A stretch of 26,093 bases of DNA from JBBQXY01 sp051004815 (lineage in GTDB: Bacteria; Chloroflexota; Ktedonobacteria; Ktedonobacterales; Ktedonobacteraceae). Every line of letters begins with the position of its first letter. Within the stretch, counting starts at the first letter, position 1. The notes beneath the pieces were generated by a model. The model was not told the origin of the DNA and did not search any database. It saw nothing but the letters and a program-made list of their open reading frames with translations. The DNA is taken from contig JBPCJY010000239.1 of NCBI GenBank assembly GCA_051004815.1, positions 1 to 26,093 on the forward strand, written 5' to 3'. The position numbers were made by a program, and so were the translations under genes. Positions 1-7,430 of this stretch are shown here, one piece after another.

Positions 1-7
1 GACCGCA

Positions 8-38
8 CGCAGATTCTTCGCGGCGCTCAGCATGACAG
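8..38. repeat. Fragment of a dispersed Chloroflexi-type intergenic repeat
   Basis: Read on the minus strand this stretch has the form TGTCATGCTGAGCG followed by a GCGAAGAATCTGCG-like half. I recognise this pattern as an abundant intergenic element of Chloroflexi genomes. Only one copy lies in the window, so its repeat nature cannot be shown here. The call rests on memory of the family, and the ends are approximate. Confidence 0.4.
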
Positions 39-139
39 GCGAAACCGGCGCGCTTCAAAAAACCTCCCAGTGAAGGGATGCGGATGTGGGGATGTGGGGG
101 CCTTGTGCCTGTCCTGGGTGGTGGGGCTACTGGCTTGTC

Positions 140-152
140 TATACTCTAAAAA
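140..152 (+). promoter_or_regulatory. -10 element of a probable leaderless trpB promoter
   Basis: TATACT at 140-145 is followed by exactly seven bases and then the trpB ATG at 153. A transcript would therefore start at or next to the A of the start codon. There is no Shine-Dalgarno sequence before this ATG and no convincing -35 box 17 bp upstream. This is the TANNNT-plus-7 layout known from leaderless genes in Deinococcus and Actinobacteria. Confidence 0.45.
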
Positions 153-1403
153 ATGAAAGCACTAAAACCTATGCAAGCACAACAACAAACAACATACCAA
201 CACAATCTGTACCCCGACGAGCGGGGACGTTTTGGCCCGTTCGGCGGCAAATTTGTTCCCGAAAGCCTGATGGCTGCTCTGACAGAGCTAGAAACAGCGT
301 ATCAACAAGCCCTGAACGATGCCACGTTTCAAGCCGAGTTAAATGCACAACTAGCCAGTTTTGTGGGGCGACCAACCACCCTCCACTATGTACCGCGCTT
401 CTCACAGATGGTCGCGCCCGGCGTCAAGGTCTACCTCAAACGTGAAGACCTGGCACACACAGGCGCACACAAAATCAATAACGCGCTGGGGCAAGGCTTG
501 TTGGCGAAACGCATGGGCAAAAAGCGCATTATTGCTGAAACGGGAGCGGGACAGCATGGTGTTGCCACGGCCACCGTCTGCGCCATGCTTGGGCTTGAAT
601 GCATCGTCTACATGGGCGAAGTGGATATCGAGCGTCAATCGCTCAATGTCTTTCGCATGAAATTGCTGGGTGCGGAAGTGCGTTCCGTGACCAGTGGGAG
701 CCGCACCCTGAAAGATGCCATCAACGAGGCAATCCGCGATTGGGTTACTAATGCTGAGACCACCTTTTATCTGATCGGCTCAGCCGTCGGGCCACATCCC
801 TATCCACGCATCGTTCGCGATTTTCAGTCAGTGATTGGCGTAGAGGCACGCGCACAAATTCTCGCTCAGGAGGGCTGTTTACCAGATATCGCCATCGCCT
901 GTGTTGGTGGTGGTAGCAATGCTATTGGCCTGTTCTACCCATTCGCAGCCGATAAGAATGTACAACTGATCGGAGTGGAAGCCGGTGGCACGAGCCTGGA
1001 GAACGGGAAACATGCCGCGACACTGGTAGCAGGAAAACCGGGCGTCCTGCATGGTGCCTTGAGCTATCTCCTGCAAGATGCGGATGGCCAGATACTCGAC
1101 ACACAAAGCATCTCAGCGGGACTTGATTATCCCGGCGTGGGTCCCGAACACAGCTACTTGAAAGAGACGGCCCGCGCTACCTATGTTTCTGCCAGCGATG
1201 CAACAGCACTGCGCGGCTTGCAAGCCCTGAGCCTCAGCGAAGGCATCATTCCGGCCTTGGAGCCAGCCCATGCCCTGGGCTACTTACTGGAAATGGGTGA
1301 GCAAGGCAAGCTTCCCGCCGGAACCCTCATCGTGTTGAACCTCTCAGGACGTGGCGATAAAGATATGCTCACAGTGGCACAAGCACTGCATGTAACATTG
1401 TAA
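153..1403 (+). CDS. trpB: Tryptophan synthase beta subunit
   Basis: TrpB condenses indole with L-serine to give L-tryptophan, using PLP, in the alpha2beta2 complex with TrpA. The 416-residue length is normal for the family. The PLP lysine is K107 in the REDLAHTGAHKIN block. The catalytic glutamate is E129 in AETGAGQHGVA. The PLP-phosphate loop GGGSN is at 252-256, and the C-terminal GRGDKDM signature is present. The start at 153 has no ribosome binding site but sits seven bases after TATACT, which suits leaderless translation; ATG 171 is an in-frame alternative. trpA follows after 15 bases, so the two are surely co-transcribed. The rest of the trp genes are not in the window. Confidence 0.97.
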   Translation: MKALKPMQAQQQTTYQHNLYPDERGRFGPFGGKFVPESLMAALTELETAYQQALNDATFQAELNAQLASFVGRPTTLHYVPRFSQMVAPGVKVYLKREDLAHTGAHKINNALGQGLLAKRMGKKRIIAETGAGQHGVATATVCAMLGLECIVYMGEVDIERQSLNVFRMKLLGAEVRSVTSGSRTLKDAINEAIRDWVTNAETTFYLIGSAVGPHPYPRIVRDFQSVIGVEARAQILAQEGCLPDIAIACVGGGSNAIGLFYPFAADKNVQLIGVEAGGTSLENGKHAATLVAGKPGVLHGALSYLLQDADGQILDTQSISAGLDYPGVGPEHSYLKETARATYVSASDATALRGLQALSLSEGIIPALEPAHALGYLLEMGEQGKLPAGTLIVLNLSGRGDKDMLTVAQALHVTL

Positions 1404-1418
1404 GAAGGGAAAGTGACA

Positions 1419-2267
1419 ATGCAAACAACCAACAAAGGCGTGTTATCGACAACTTCGCTACCAGCACATAAAATCGCTCAAGCTTTTGCACGCGCCAAAG
1501 AAAAAGGACGAGGCGTACTCATCCCCTATTTTATGTGCGGCTATCCCTCGTCGGCACAAAGTGTGCAGCTCGTGCTGGCAGCCGCGGAAGGCGGTGCCGA
1601 CATTATTGAGCTAGGAATGCCATTCAGTGATCCCCTTGCCGATGGCGCAACCATCCAGCACGCGGGCCATATCGCCCTGCAACGCGGCATGACCATCTCT
1701 GGCTGTATGGAGATTGCCCAGCAGATCTCTACCCAGCACCCTGTACCATTGATCTTGATGGGTTACTATAATCCCCTTCTGGCCTATGGTATCGAACGAT
1801 TCTGTCAGGTTGCGGCGGTAAGTGGCGTCTGTGGCCTGATTATCCCCGATCTCCCACCAGAGGAGGCTGCTCCCTTACAACAGGCGGCACAACAGCATGG
1901 CCTCTCTCTCATTTTTCTGATCCCGCCCACGATTGCGGACGCTCGTATCAAGCACATTGTACAAATTGCTGCGCAGGGACATAGTGGCTTCATCTATTGT
2001 GTTTCGCTGAGCGGTGTCACAGGTTCTCGCACGGAGCTGTCTCCGCAATTACGTAGTTTTATTGATAGAGTCTGTGGCTATACGAAAGACTATGACCTGC
2101 CTATCGCCGTCGGCTTCGGGCTTTCAACCCCTGCACACATTGCCGAAGTGACCAGCTATGCCGATGGTGCTGTCGTCGGCAGTGCCTTGGTTAATCTTAT
2201 CGACAAACACCCTGAAAACGAACAGCCAGAAGCAGTGAAAAAGTATATCGCGAGCTTTCGCATGTAG
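1419..2267 (+). CDS. trpA: Tryptophan synthase alpha subunit
   Basis: TrpA cleaves indole-3-glycerol phosphate to indole and glyceraldehyde-3-phosphate, and passes indole to TrpB through the intersubunit tunnel. Both catalytic acids are visible: E64 in DIIELGMPFSDP and D75 in PLADGATIQ. Other family blocks are YNPLLAYG, IIPDLPPEE, the loop-6 region SLSGVTGSR, and the phosphate-binding GFGLSTP and DGAVVGSALV segments. I chose ATG 1419, which gives 282 residues, because AAGGGA at 1405-1410 lies eight bases before it. The in-frame GTG at 1413 would be only two bases from that site. The N-terminus is about ten residues longer than in enterobacterial TrpA. aroH follows after roughly 100 bp. Confidence 0.97.
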   Translation: MQTTNKGVLSTTSLPAHKIAQAFARAKEKGRGVLIPYFMCGYPSSAQSVQLVLAAAEGGADIIELGMPFSDPLADGATIQHAGHIALQRGMTISGCMEIAQQISTQHPVPLILMGYYNPLLAYGIERFCQVAAVSGVCGLIIPDLPPEEAAPLQQAAQQHGLSLIFLIPPTIADARIKHIVQIAAQGHSGFIYCVSLSGVTGSRTELSPQLRSFIDRVCGYTKDYDLPIAVGFGLSTPAHIAEVTSYADGAVVGSALVNLIDKHPENEQPEAVKKYIASFRM

Positions 2268-2372
2268 GGACGCGATCTTGCCTTCATCCCTTACAATAGG
2301 TAAATACCACCTCATCTATAGCCACAAGAGGGCAGATAAGCTGATATACTATTGGAAAAGGGGTACACGTCT

Positions 2373-2741
2373 ATGTATTGTCGAGGCATCCGAGGAGCAA
2401 CCACCGTGGAGCAGAATGAGCGTGAGGAGATTCTTGCAGCCACCACTGAACTGTTACAGCTCCTCATACAGCACAATGAATTGCGTCCAGAAGATGTCAC
2501 CAGTGCGATTTTCACTGTTACCGCGGACCTGGACGCGGAATTTCCCGCCCTGGCAGCACGCGACCTGGGCTGGACAGAAGTAGCTTTGATGTGCGCTCGC
2601 GAGATACCAGTCCCCCAAAGCCTGGGAAAATGCATCCGTATCTTGCTTCACGTCAACACAACCCATAGTGCGGCTGAGATGCAGCATGTTTATCTTCGTG
2701 GAGCCGTCAACTTGCGGCCCACCTTTAGTGTCAATCTTTAG
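2373..2741 (+). CDS. aroH: Chorismate mutase, AroH type
   Basis: This is a monofunctional chorismate mutase that converts chorismate to prephenate, the branch toward phenylalanine and tyrosine. At 122 residues it matches the Bacillus AroH trimer family. All known active-site residues are identifiable: R7 in RGIRGATTVE, C74 and E77 in LMCAREIP, R89 in GKCIRI, Y107 in HVYLRGA and R115 in NLRP. ATG 2373 is preferred over an in-frame TTG at 2352, because it is preceded by a purine-rich AAAAGGGG at 2356-2363 and matches the conserved N-terminus. TATACT at 2345-2350 could be a weak internal promoter, but no good -35 is seen. Its position between trpA and a DAHP synthase recalls the Bacillus aro/trp supraoperon. 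Confidence 0.95.
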   Translation: MYCRGIRGATTVEQNEREEILAATTELLQLLIQHNELRPEDVTSAIFTVTADLDAEFPALAARDLGWTEVALMCAREIPVPQSLGKCIRILLHVNTTHSAAEMQHVYLRGAVNLRPTFSVNL

Positions 2742-2746
2742 CAGTC

Positions 2747-2855
2747 GTTCGATGTAACTCTCATCGAACACTATAGGTAAGAGCAGAACACAGGCAATCA
2801 TGACAACGAGGTCAAGATGGGCCGGGCAACGATCAGCCAGTCTGCCCATTCCATC
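2747..2855 (+). promoter_or_regulatory. Structured aroH-aroF spacer, possible leader
   Basis: The 146-bp spacer contains a perfect 8-bp inverted repeat, GTTCGATG (2747-2754) and CATCGAAC (2762-2769), with a 7-base loop. A second foldable segment pairs GATGG (2816-2820) with CCATC (2851-2855) around GGGCA (2824-2828) and TGCCC (2843-2847). No U-run follows either stem, so these are not classical terminators. No T-box signature is visible. A role in aroF expression or mRNA processing is inference. Confidence 0.3.
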
Positions 2856-2887
2856 GTTGACTATATCTTTTATAAGGAGAATGTATC

Positions 2888-3967
2888 ATGATTGTCGTCA
2901 TGAAAGCGCGTTGTAGTGACGCTGACATCGAACACGTTTTAAACTTCCTCGAAAACCACGGCTTAAGCGGCCATCCCTCACACGGCGTCGAACGCACCAT
3001 TATCGGTGTCCTGGGCGCGGTTGGCGTCTCTGGCACACCCGGCAGTATTGGTGGCATTAACCCAACCATCGGCGAAGCACTGGAAAGTCTCCCCAGCGTA
3101 GAATCGGTACTACGTGTCAGCAAACCATACAAGCTCGCCAGTCGCGAGTTTCACCCCGAAGATTCGCTTGTTGCTGTTCCTGTCCCCTGTGTAGCCAATG
3201 GCATTGTCAGCATTGGCAGCAACGCCGTCGTTATGATGGCGGGGCCATGTACCGTCGAAAGCGAAAAACAGTTGATGACCACGGCGCAAGCTGTCCGCAA
3301 CCAGGGAGCCACCATCCTGCGTGGCGGAGCCTTTAAACCCTCCACCTCACCGTATGGCTTTCGTGGCATGGGCGAAGATGGCTTAAAATTACTCGCGAAA
3401 GCCCGTGCGGAGTTTGGCATGGCCGTCATCACAGAGGTCATGACGCCTACAGATGTTGCCATGGTCTGCGAATATGCCGATATATTGCAGGTTGGCACAC
3501 GCAATATGCAAAACTACATGCTTTTAGATGAAGTGGGACGAACCGACAAGCCCGTGGTACTCAAACGTGGCATGTCCGCCACCATCGAAGAGTGGTTGCT
3601 GGCCGCCGAGTACATCCTCTCACAAGGGAACCGCAACGTGATTCTCTGCGAACGTGGTATTCGTACCTTTGAAAAAATAACGCGCAATACCATGGATGTC
3701 AGTGCGATTCCCCTTATCAAGCAACTCTCTCATCTGCCCATTATCTCCGACCCCAGTCAAGGCACTGGAAGGCGCGATCTCGTCGCCCCCATGTCGCTAG
3801 CATCCATCGCCGCTGGCACCGATGGACTCCTCATAGAGGTTCACCCCAACCCCGATGAGGCCCTGAAAGATGGCGCACAATCGCTCACCATCCCACAGTT
3901 CCAAAGCCTGATGCCACAAATTCACGCGGTAGCACAAGCCATTGGCCGCACAGTAATTACAGAATAA
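2888..3967 (+). CDS. aroF: 3-deoxy-7-phosphoheptulonate synthase, type I-beta with N-terminal FL domain
   Basis: This enzyme condenses phosphoenolpyruvate with erythrose 4-phosphate, the committed step of the shikimate pathway. Residues 1 to about 75 form the ferredoxin-like regulatory domain, as in the Thermotoga enzyme. The barrel follows with AGPCTVES (metal-ligand C121), LRGGAFKP, ITEVMTP, QVGTRNMQN, VLKRGMSAT and LIEVHPNPDEALKDG (E317, D328). AAGGAG at 2873-2878 lies nine bases before the ATG. One residue is odd: the block that normally reads DPSH, whose histidine ligates the metal, is DPSQGTGRR here with Q291 (codon CAA). The N-terminal domain suggests feedback control by aromatic amino acids or prephenate. 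It is the last gene of the cluster, and a terminator follows. Confidence 0.95.
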   Translation: MIVVMKARCSDADIEHVLNFLENHGLSGHPSHGVERTIIGVLGAVGVSGTPGSIGGINPTIGEALESLPSVESVLRVSKPYKLASREFHPEDSLVAVPVPCVANGIVSIGSNAVVMMAGPCTVESEKQLMTTAQAVRNQGATILRGGAFKPSTSPYGFRGMGEDGLKLLAKARAEFGMAVITEVMTPTDVAMVCEYADILQVGTRNMQNYMLLDEVGRTDKPVVLKRGMSATIEEWLLAAEYILSQGNRNVILCERGIRTFEKITRNTMDVSAIPLIKQLSHLPIISDPSQGTGRRDLVAPMSLASIAAGTDGLLIEVHPNPDEALKDGAQSLTIPQFQSLMPQIHAVAQAIGRTVITE

Positions 3968-3981
3968 GCACTACAACTTTC

Positions 3982-4024
3982 GAGAGGGATGCATTGAATG
4001 TGCATCCCTCTCTCTTCATGTTTC
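3982..4024 (+). terminator. Rho-independent-like terminator after aroF
   Basis: A perfect 12-bp inverted repeat (GAGAGGGATGCA at 3982-3993, its complement at 4001-4012) has a 7-base loop. It begins 14 bases after the aroF stop codon. A modest pyrimidine/T-rich tail (TCTTCATGTTTCT) follows. It ends the trpB-trpA-aroH-aroF unit. Confidence 0.75.
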
Positions 4025-4279
4025 TGCTCGCACATTGCATTGGGAAGTACCATGTAAAACTCTCAGCTGCTTTTAGAGCCTTTCCTCAATCTACACGCTT
4101 CTTTACACCACAGTGGACAAGAAAGTTGCGCCTAAATAAGGCACTTTTGTGTTCATACGCAAGCTCTGTATTCTGTACAACCCTCCACTATTGCATCTGA
4201 GTTGTACAATAAGCCTAAAGTCAAGAACAAAAAGGATCGGACATTCGCTGCAAAGCTAGTCAAGAAAGGACCAATATCC
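4025..4279. other. Intergenic stretch with no recognised gene
   Basis: The space between the aroF terminator and the DUF6194 gene is AT-richer than its flanks. No convincing coding frame or RNA gene is visible. An in-frame TTG at 4202 would extend the next gene, but it lacks a ribosome binding site and similarity to the family N-terminus. Confidence 0.5.
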
Positions 4280-4756
4280 ATGAACGAAGTTGAGCTTAGC
4301 CAGTACATCACCGAGACGTTTGAGGGCGTGGACGTTGTGGTCGCTTCGGGCGACAGTTTCTTCTTCTACAACCCGGATAGCAACGTACCGCCGGATCACA
4401 AGTTTCCGTTTGTGACGCTTGTGACAAGCGATATCAATGACCAGTTCTCCAACCTCAACCGCCCGTCGGTCTTTCGATTGAACATCGGCATCAGCAAGCA
4501 GGCGTTTCGCTCGCTCTTTGGCACGCCCTCGCTCCCTTCATACGGAGATAGCGCGGCTGAAAGCGGCATTAACTCGAGCGACTACGACTTCACTGCCCTG
4601 GATCAGGTGATGCCTCACCCTGTGTATGGCCGGATGTACTGGCTGTGCGTGCTCAACCCCAGCGACGAGACGTTTGAAACGAAAGTGCTGCCGAGGCTTA
4701 CCGAGGCTTATGAAATGGCGGTGAGCAAGTACAAGAGAAAGGCAGCCCACAGATAA
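4280..4756 (+). CDS. DUF6194 family protein
   Basis: This is a 158-residue soluble protein that I recognise as the DUF6194 family, whose function is unknown. Typical features are a start of the form MNEVELSQYI, a GVDVVVASGDSFFFYNPD segment near residues 15-32, FPFVTLVTSD, the block FRLNIGISKQAFRSLFG, and a C-terminal HPVYGRMYWLCVLNPS followed by a helix rich in E, R and K. The tryptophan- and tyrosine-rich C-terminal part recalls the compact fold of MmcQ/YjbR-like proteins, but that is inference. ATG 4280 was chosen because AGAAAGGA at 4263-4270 lies nine bases upstream. No signal peptide or membrane segment is present. It stands alone between a terminator and a separate promoter, so context gives no functional clue. 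Confidence 0.8.
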   Translation: MNEVELSQYITETFEGVDVVVASGDSFFFYNPDSNVPPDHKFPFVTLVTSDINDQFSNLNRPSVFRLNIGISKQAFRSLFGTPSLPSYGDSAAESGINSSDYDFTALDQVMPHPVYGRMYWLCVLNPSDETFETKVLPRLTEAYEMAVSKYKRKAAHR

Positions 4757-4841
4757 GCACCAATCTCTCGTTCGGGGGCCGAAGCCTTTCTCTCAGCCGT
4801 GCGTGCTTTCACCACCACTAAGGATTTTCTGACGGTAGCTT

Positions 4842-4871
4842 GACTGTTCCTTGAACTTTCTCGGCTATAGT
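4842..4871 (+). promoter_or_regulatory. Sigma-70-type promoter for the phosphoesterase lipoprotein
   Basis: TTGACT (4842-4847) and TATAGT (4866-4871) are separated by 18 bp. The expected start near 4878 would leave a 5' leader of about 50 bases before the gene at 4928. This is one of the better consensus matches in the window. Confidence 0.6.
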
Positions 4872-4927
4872 TCATTATGTCACCTATGGCATGACCGAGA
4901 ATATATAACCTTAAACAAGGAGCATTC

Positions 4928-6346
4928 ATGCAACAACAGGAAAATCCTTTATGCAGAGGACTACAGCGGTTCCCGACATTGCTGCTGGTGTTTCTCTTCA
5001 CAACGACCGCACTTGCAGCATGTGGAGGAGCCTCCAATCCTACTCAAAGCAACGATGGCATCCATAAGATCAAGCATATCATCGTTATCATGCAGGAGAA
5101 TCGCTCGTTCGATACCTACTTTGGAACCTACCCTGGAGCAGACGGTATCCCCATGCAGAACGGCGTTCCTACAGTTTGTGTCAACGACCCTCAGACGAAA
5201 CAGTGTGTCAAGCCATATCATGACTCGCAAGACCTGAATCATGGTGGACCTCATGGAGAGGTAAACGCTACCGCGGATAGTAATGGCGGGAAGATGGATG
5301 GATTCATCAGCCAGGCACAAAGAGGAAAGAAAAGTTGTACCGACCCGAATGATCCCGCGTGCAGTGGCAATGGTCAAACAGATGTCATGGGCTATCACGA
5401 TGCCAGGGAAATTCCCAACTACTGGTCATACGCCCAAAACTTTGTGCTCCAGGATCACATGTTTGAGCCAAACGCTTCGTGGAGCCTTCCCGCCCATCTC
5501 TTCATGGTATCAGCATGGTCAGCCAAGTGCAGCCAGCAAGGTGATCCTCAAAGTTGCGTCAGCAATATAAAGGGTCCTTATACGACACAACAAATAAACC
5601 GTCAAAAGGTTGACTATGCCTGGACAGACCTCACCTACCTGCTTCATAAGGCAAATGTGAGTTGGGGGTATTACGTCTTCGCGGGAACGGAGCCAGATTG
5701 TGAGGATGACGCGGCTTCTTGCACCCCTGGGAAACAAAGTGCCAGGACCCCTGGCATCTGGAATCCACTGCCAGGCTTCGACACAGTGAAGCAAGACGGC
5801 CAGCTTGGCAACATTCAGTCTGTCGATAACTTCTACAAAGCCGCCAAAAACGGCACATTGCCCGCGGTTTCATGGGTAACACCAAACGGAAAGGTCAGTG
5901 AGCATCCACCATCACTGGTGAGTGCAGGTCAGTCCTATGTCACGGGCCTTGTCAATGCCGTCATGCAGGGGCCGGATTGGAATAGTACCGCGATCTTCCT
6001 GGCCTGGGACGACTGGGGTGGCTTCTACGACCATGTTGTACCGCCGACAGTCGATCAGAACGGCTACGGTCTACGGGTTCCTGGTATAGTCATCAGCCCC
6101 TACGCGAAAAAGGGCTACATCGACCATCAAACGCTCAGCTTTGACGCGTACCTGAAGTTCATCGAAGACGACTTCTTGAGTGGGCAACGACTCGATCCCA
6201 AGACGGATGGTCGGCCTGATCCACGCCCAACCGTACGCGAAAACGTCTCCATCCTCGGTAATCTGGTGAGCGATTTCGATTTCTCACAACAACCCAGAGC
6301 ACCAATGGTGCTGCCTACAAATCCAGCACCAGGGCCAGCATCTTGA
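4928..6346 (+). CDS. Lipoprotein phosphoesterase (phospholipase C / acid phosphatase AcpA family)
   Basis: A 472-residue exported enzyme of the PF04185 phosphoesterase family, which hydrolyses phospholipids or other phosphomonoesters outside the cell. The N-terminus has a hydrophobic stretch at 15-30 and a lipobox LAAC ending at C32, so it is probably lipid-anchored. The catalytic metal site is recognisable: QENRSFD at 56-62 supplies E57 and N58. A serine in PNASWS near 184 is the likely nucleophile region. AWDDWGGFYDH gives D361, D362 and H369, and EHPP at 325-328 is also typical. Several cysteine pairs (84/93, 137/145, 200/210, 258/265) suggest disulfides. AAGGAG at 4917-4922 precedes the ATG. 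It is the first of three consecutive esterase genes. Its true substrate cannot be told from sequence. Confidence 0.88.
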   Translation: MQQQENPLCRGLQRFPTLLLVFLFTTTALAACGGASNPTQSNDGIHKIKHIIVIMQENRSFDTYFGTYPGADGIPMQNGVPTVCVNDPQTKQCVKPYHDSQDLNHGGPHGEVNATADSNGGKMDGFISQAQRGKKSCTDPNDPACSGNGQTDVMGYHDAREIPNYWSYAQNFVLQDHMFEPNASWSLPAHLFMVSAWSAKCSQQGDPQSCVSNIKGPYTTQQINRQKVDYAWTDLTYLLHKANVSWGYYVFAGTEPDCEDDAASCTPGKQSARTPGIWNPLPGFDTVKQDGQLGNIQSVDNFYKAAKNGTLPAVSWVTPNGKVSEHPPSLVSAGQSYVTGLVNAVMQGPDWNSTAIFLAWDDWGGFYDHVVPPTVDQNGYGLRVPGIVISPYAKKGYIDHQTLSFDAYLKFIEDDFLSGQRLDPKTDGRPDPRPTVRENVSILGNLVSDFDFSQQPRAPMVLPTNPAPGPAS

Positions 6347-6408
6347 ACCCCACATACCTTGATAGACAGCCTCATATACTGTGTACTCTAAGGTAGGAGG
6401 GACATAGT

Positions 6409-7263
6409 ATGTCTATAAACCAGTTTCCGCATGCCGCGCAACACTCGCATGATATACGCATTGCCACAATGAACCTGTGGGGGCGGCGTGGAGCCTGGGC
6501 GGAGCGTCGGTCGGTGCTAATTGATGGCTTTAGCACACTCCAACCCGATCTGGTAGCCTTCCAGGAAGCGATCAAGATCGACGAGTATGACCAGGTCATC
6601 GATCTGCTGGGTACTGCGTTCCATGTCGCTCATCAGACAGACCGCGAGGCTGATGGACAGGGCATCTCGATTGCCAGTCGTTGGCCATTGGGAGAAGTAC
6701 AAGAGATCGATTTGAACGTAACTCCCCGAACGGCGGATTTCGCCTGTACGACCCTCGTGGCGGAAATCCTCGCGCCAGACCCTATCGGGCCACTCCTGTT
6801 CGTCAATCACTTGCCCAATTGGCAGTTGGCCTTCGAATATGAGCGCGAATTACAAGCCGTCGCTGCCGCACGCTTCGTAGAGGAGCGTGCGAGCGTAGGC
6901 AATCTGCATGTGGTGCTGGCAGGTGACTTCGATGCCGATCCTGATGCAGCCAGTATACGCTTCTGGTCTGGCCATCAGTCCTTGGGAGGTATGAGCGTCT
7001 GCTATCGAGATGCCTGGCAAAGTAAGCATTCTATCCATCCGGGCCATACCTTCACGCCGCGTAATCCCTTGGTGGCTGATTGGGACTGGCCGTTCCGACG
7101 CATCGACTACATCTTCGTGCGCTGCGGCGACCACGGTGGGCCAACCCTCAAAATCTCCTCCTGCACGCGTCTCTTCGATGAACCGGTCGCTGGCGTGTGG
7201 GTCAGCGACCATTTCGGCCTCGTTGCCGATCTCTCGCTTCCAACGCGTAGTTCCGCCGTTTAA
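6409..7263 (+). CDS. Endonuclease/exonuclease/phosphatase family hydrolase
   Basis: A 284-residue enzyme of the EEP fold (DNase I, exonuclease III, sphingomyelinase, inositol phosphatase). Family motifs appear in order: N22 in TMNLWG, E53 in AFQEA, H134 in VNHLPNW, D173 in AGDFDADPD, D233 in RRIDYIF, and the catalytic pair D267-H268 in VSDHFGL. The usual GDFN asparagine is replaced by D175. No signal peptide is visible, so it is probably cytoplasmic, unlike the preceding gene. AGGAGG at 6395-6400 sits eight bases before ATG 6409. TTGATA (6359-6364) and TGTACT (6382-6387), 17 bp apart, could form a weak promoter. The substrate, DNA or a small phosphodiester, cannot be decided. Confidence 0.85.
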   Translation: MSINQFPHAAQHSHDIRIATMNLWGRRGAWAERRSVLIDGFSTLQPDLVAFQEAIKIDEYDQVIDLLGTAFHVAHQTDREADGQGISIASRWPLGEVQEIDLNVTPRTADFACTTLVAEILAPDPIGPLLFVNHLPNWQLAFEYERELQAVAAARFVEERASVGNLHVVLAGDFDADPDAASIRFWSGHQSLGGMSVCYRDAWQSKHSIHPGHTFTPRNPLVADWDWPFRRIDYIFVRCGDHGGPTLKISSCTRLFDEPVAGVWVSDHFGLVADLSLPTRSSAV

Positions 7264-7386
7264 AACCTGGACAAACACCTCGCTATCATGTATACTTAAA
7301 GCAAGCGGGCGGCTAAGCATTTTTCCTCCAAGATGCCTCTATTCATTCCCCAATTTTCCCCTTGCTGCGCGTCTATCGGGTAAGTT

Positions 7387-7409
7387 GAAGAGTACAACGT
7401 ATACTCTTC
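7387..7409 (+). promoter_or_regulatory. Inverted repeat overlapping a -10 box upstream of the patatin gene
   Basis: GAAGAGTA (7387-7394) and TACTCTTC (7402-7409) form a perfect 8-bp inverted repeat with a 7-base spacer. The right arm overlaps TATACT at 7400-7405, a -10-like hexamer. This arrangement suits a dimeric repressor operator on the promoter, or a hairpin at the start of the leader. No good -35 box is present. The rest of the 167-bp spacer shows only another TATACT at 7291-7296. Confidence 0.4.
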
Positions 7410-7430
7410 CAGACTTCAGGAGATACAATT

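Noticed and set aside
2800..2916. 38-codon frame overlapping the aroF start, considered as a leader peptide
   Set aside because: Weak ribosome binding site, only one Trp codon, no terminator/antiterminator pair, and it runs past the aroF start in another frame.
4055..4110. Single TCTCAGC heptamer near 4055, and another near 4788
   Set aside because: Neither is followed by further heptamers at 11-bp pitch or by TATGCT at the fixed distance, so they are not members of the promoter family.
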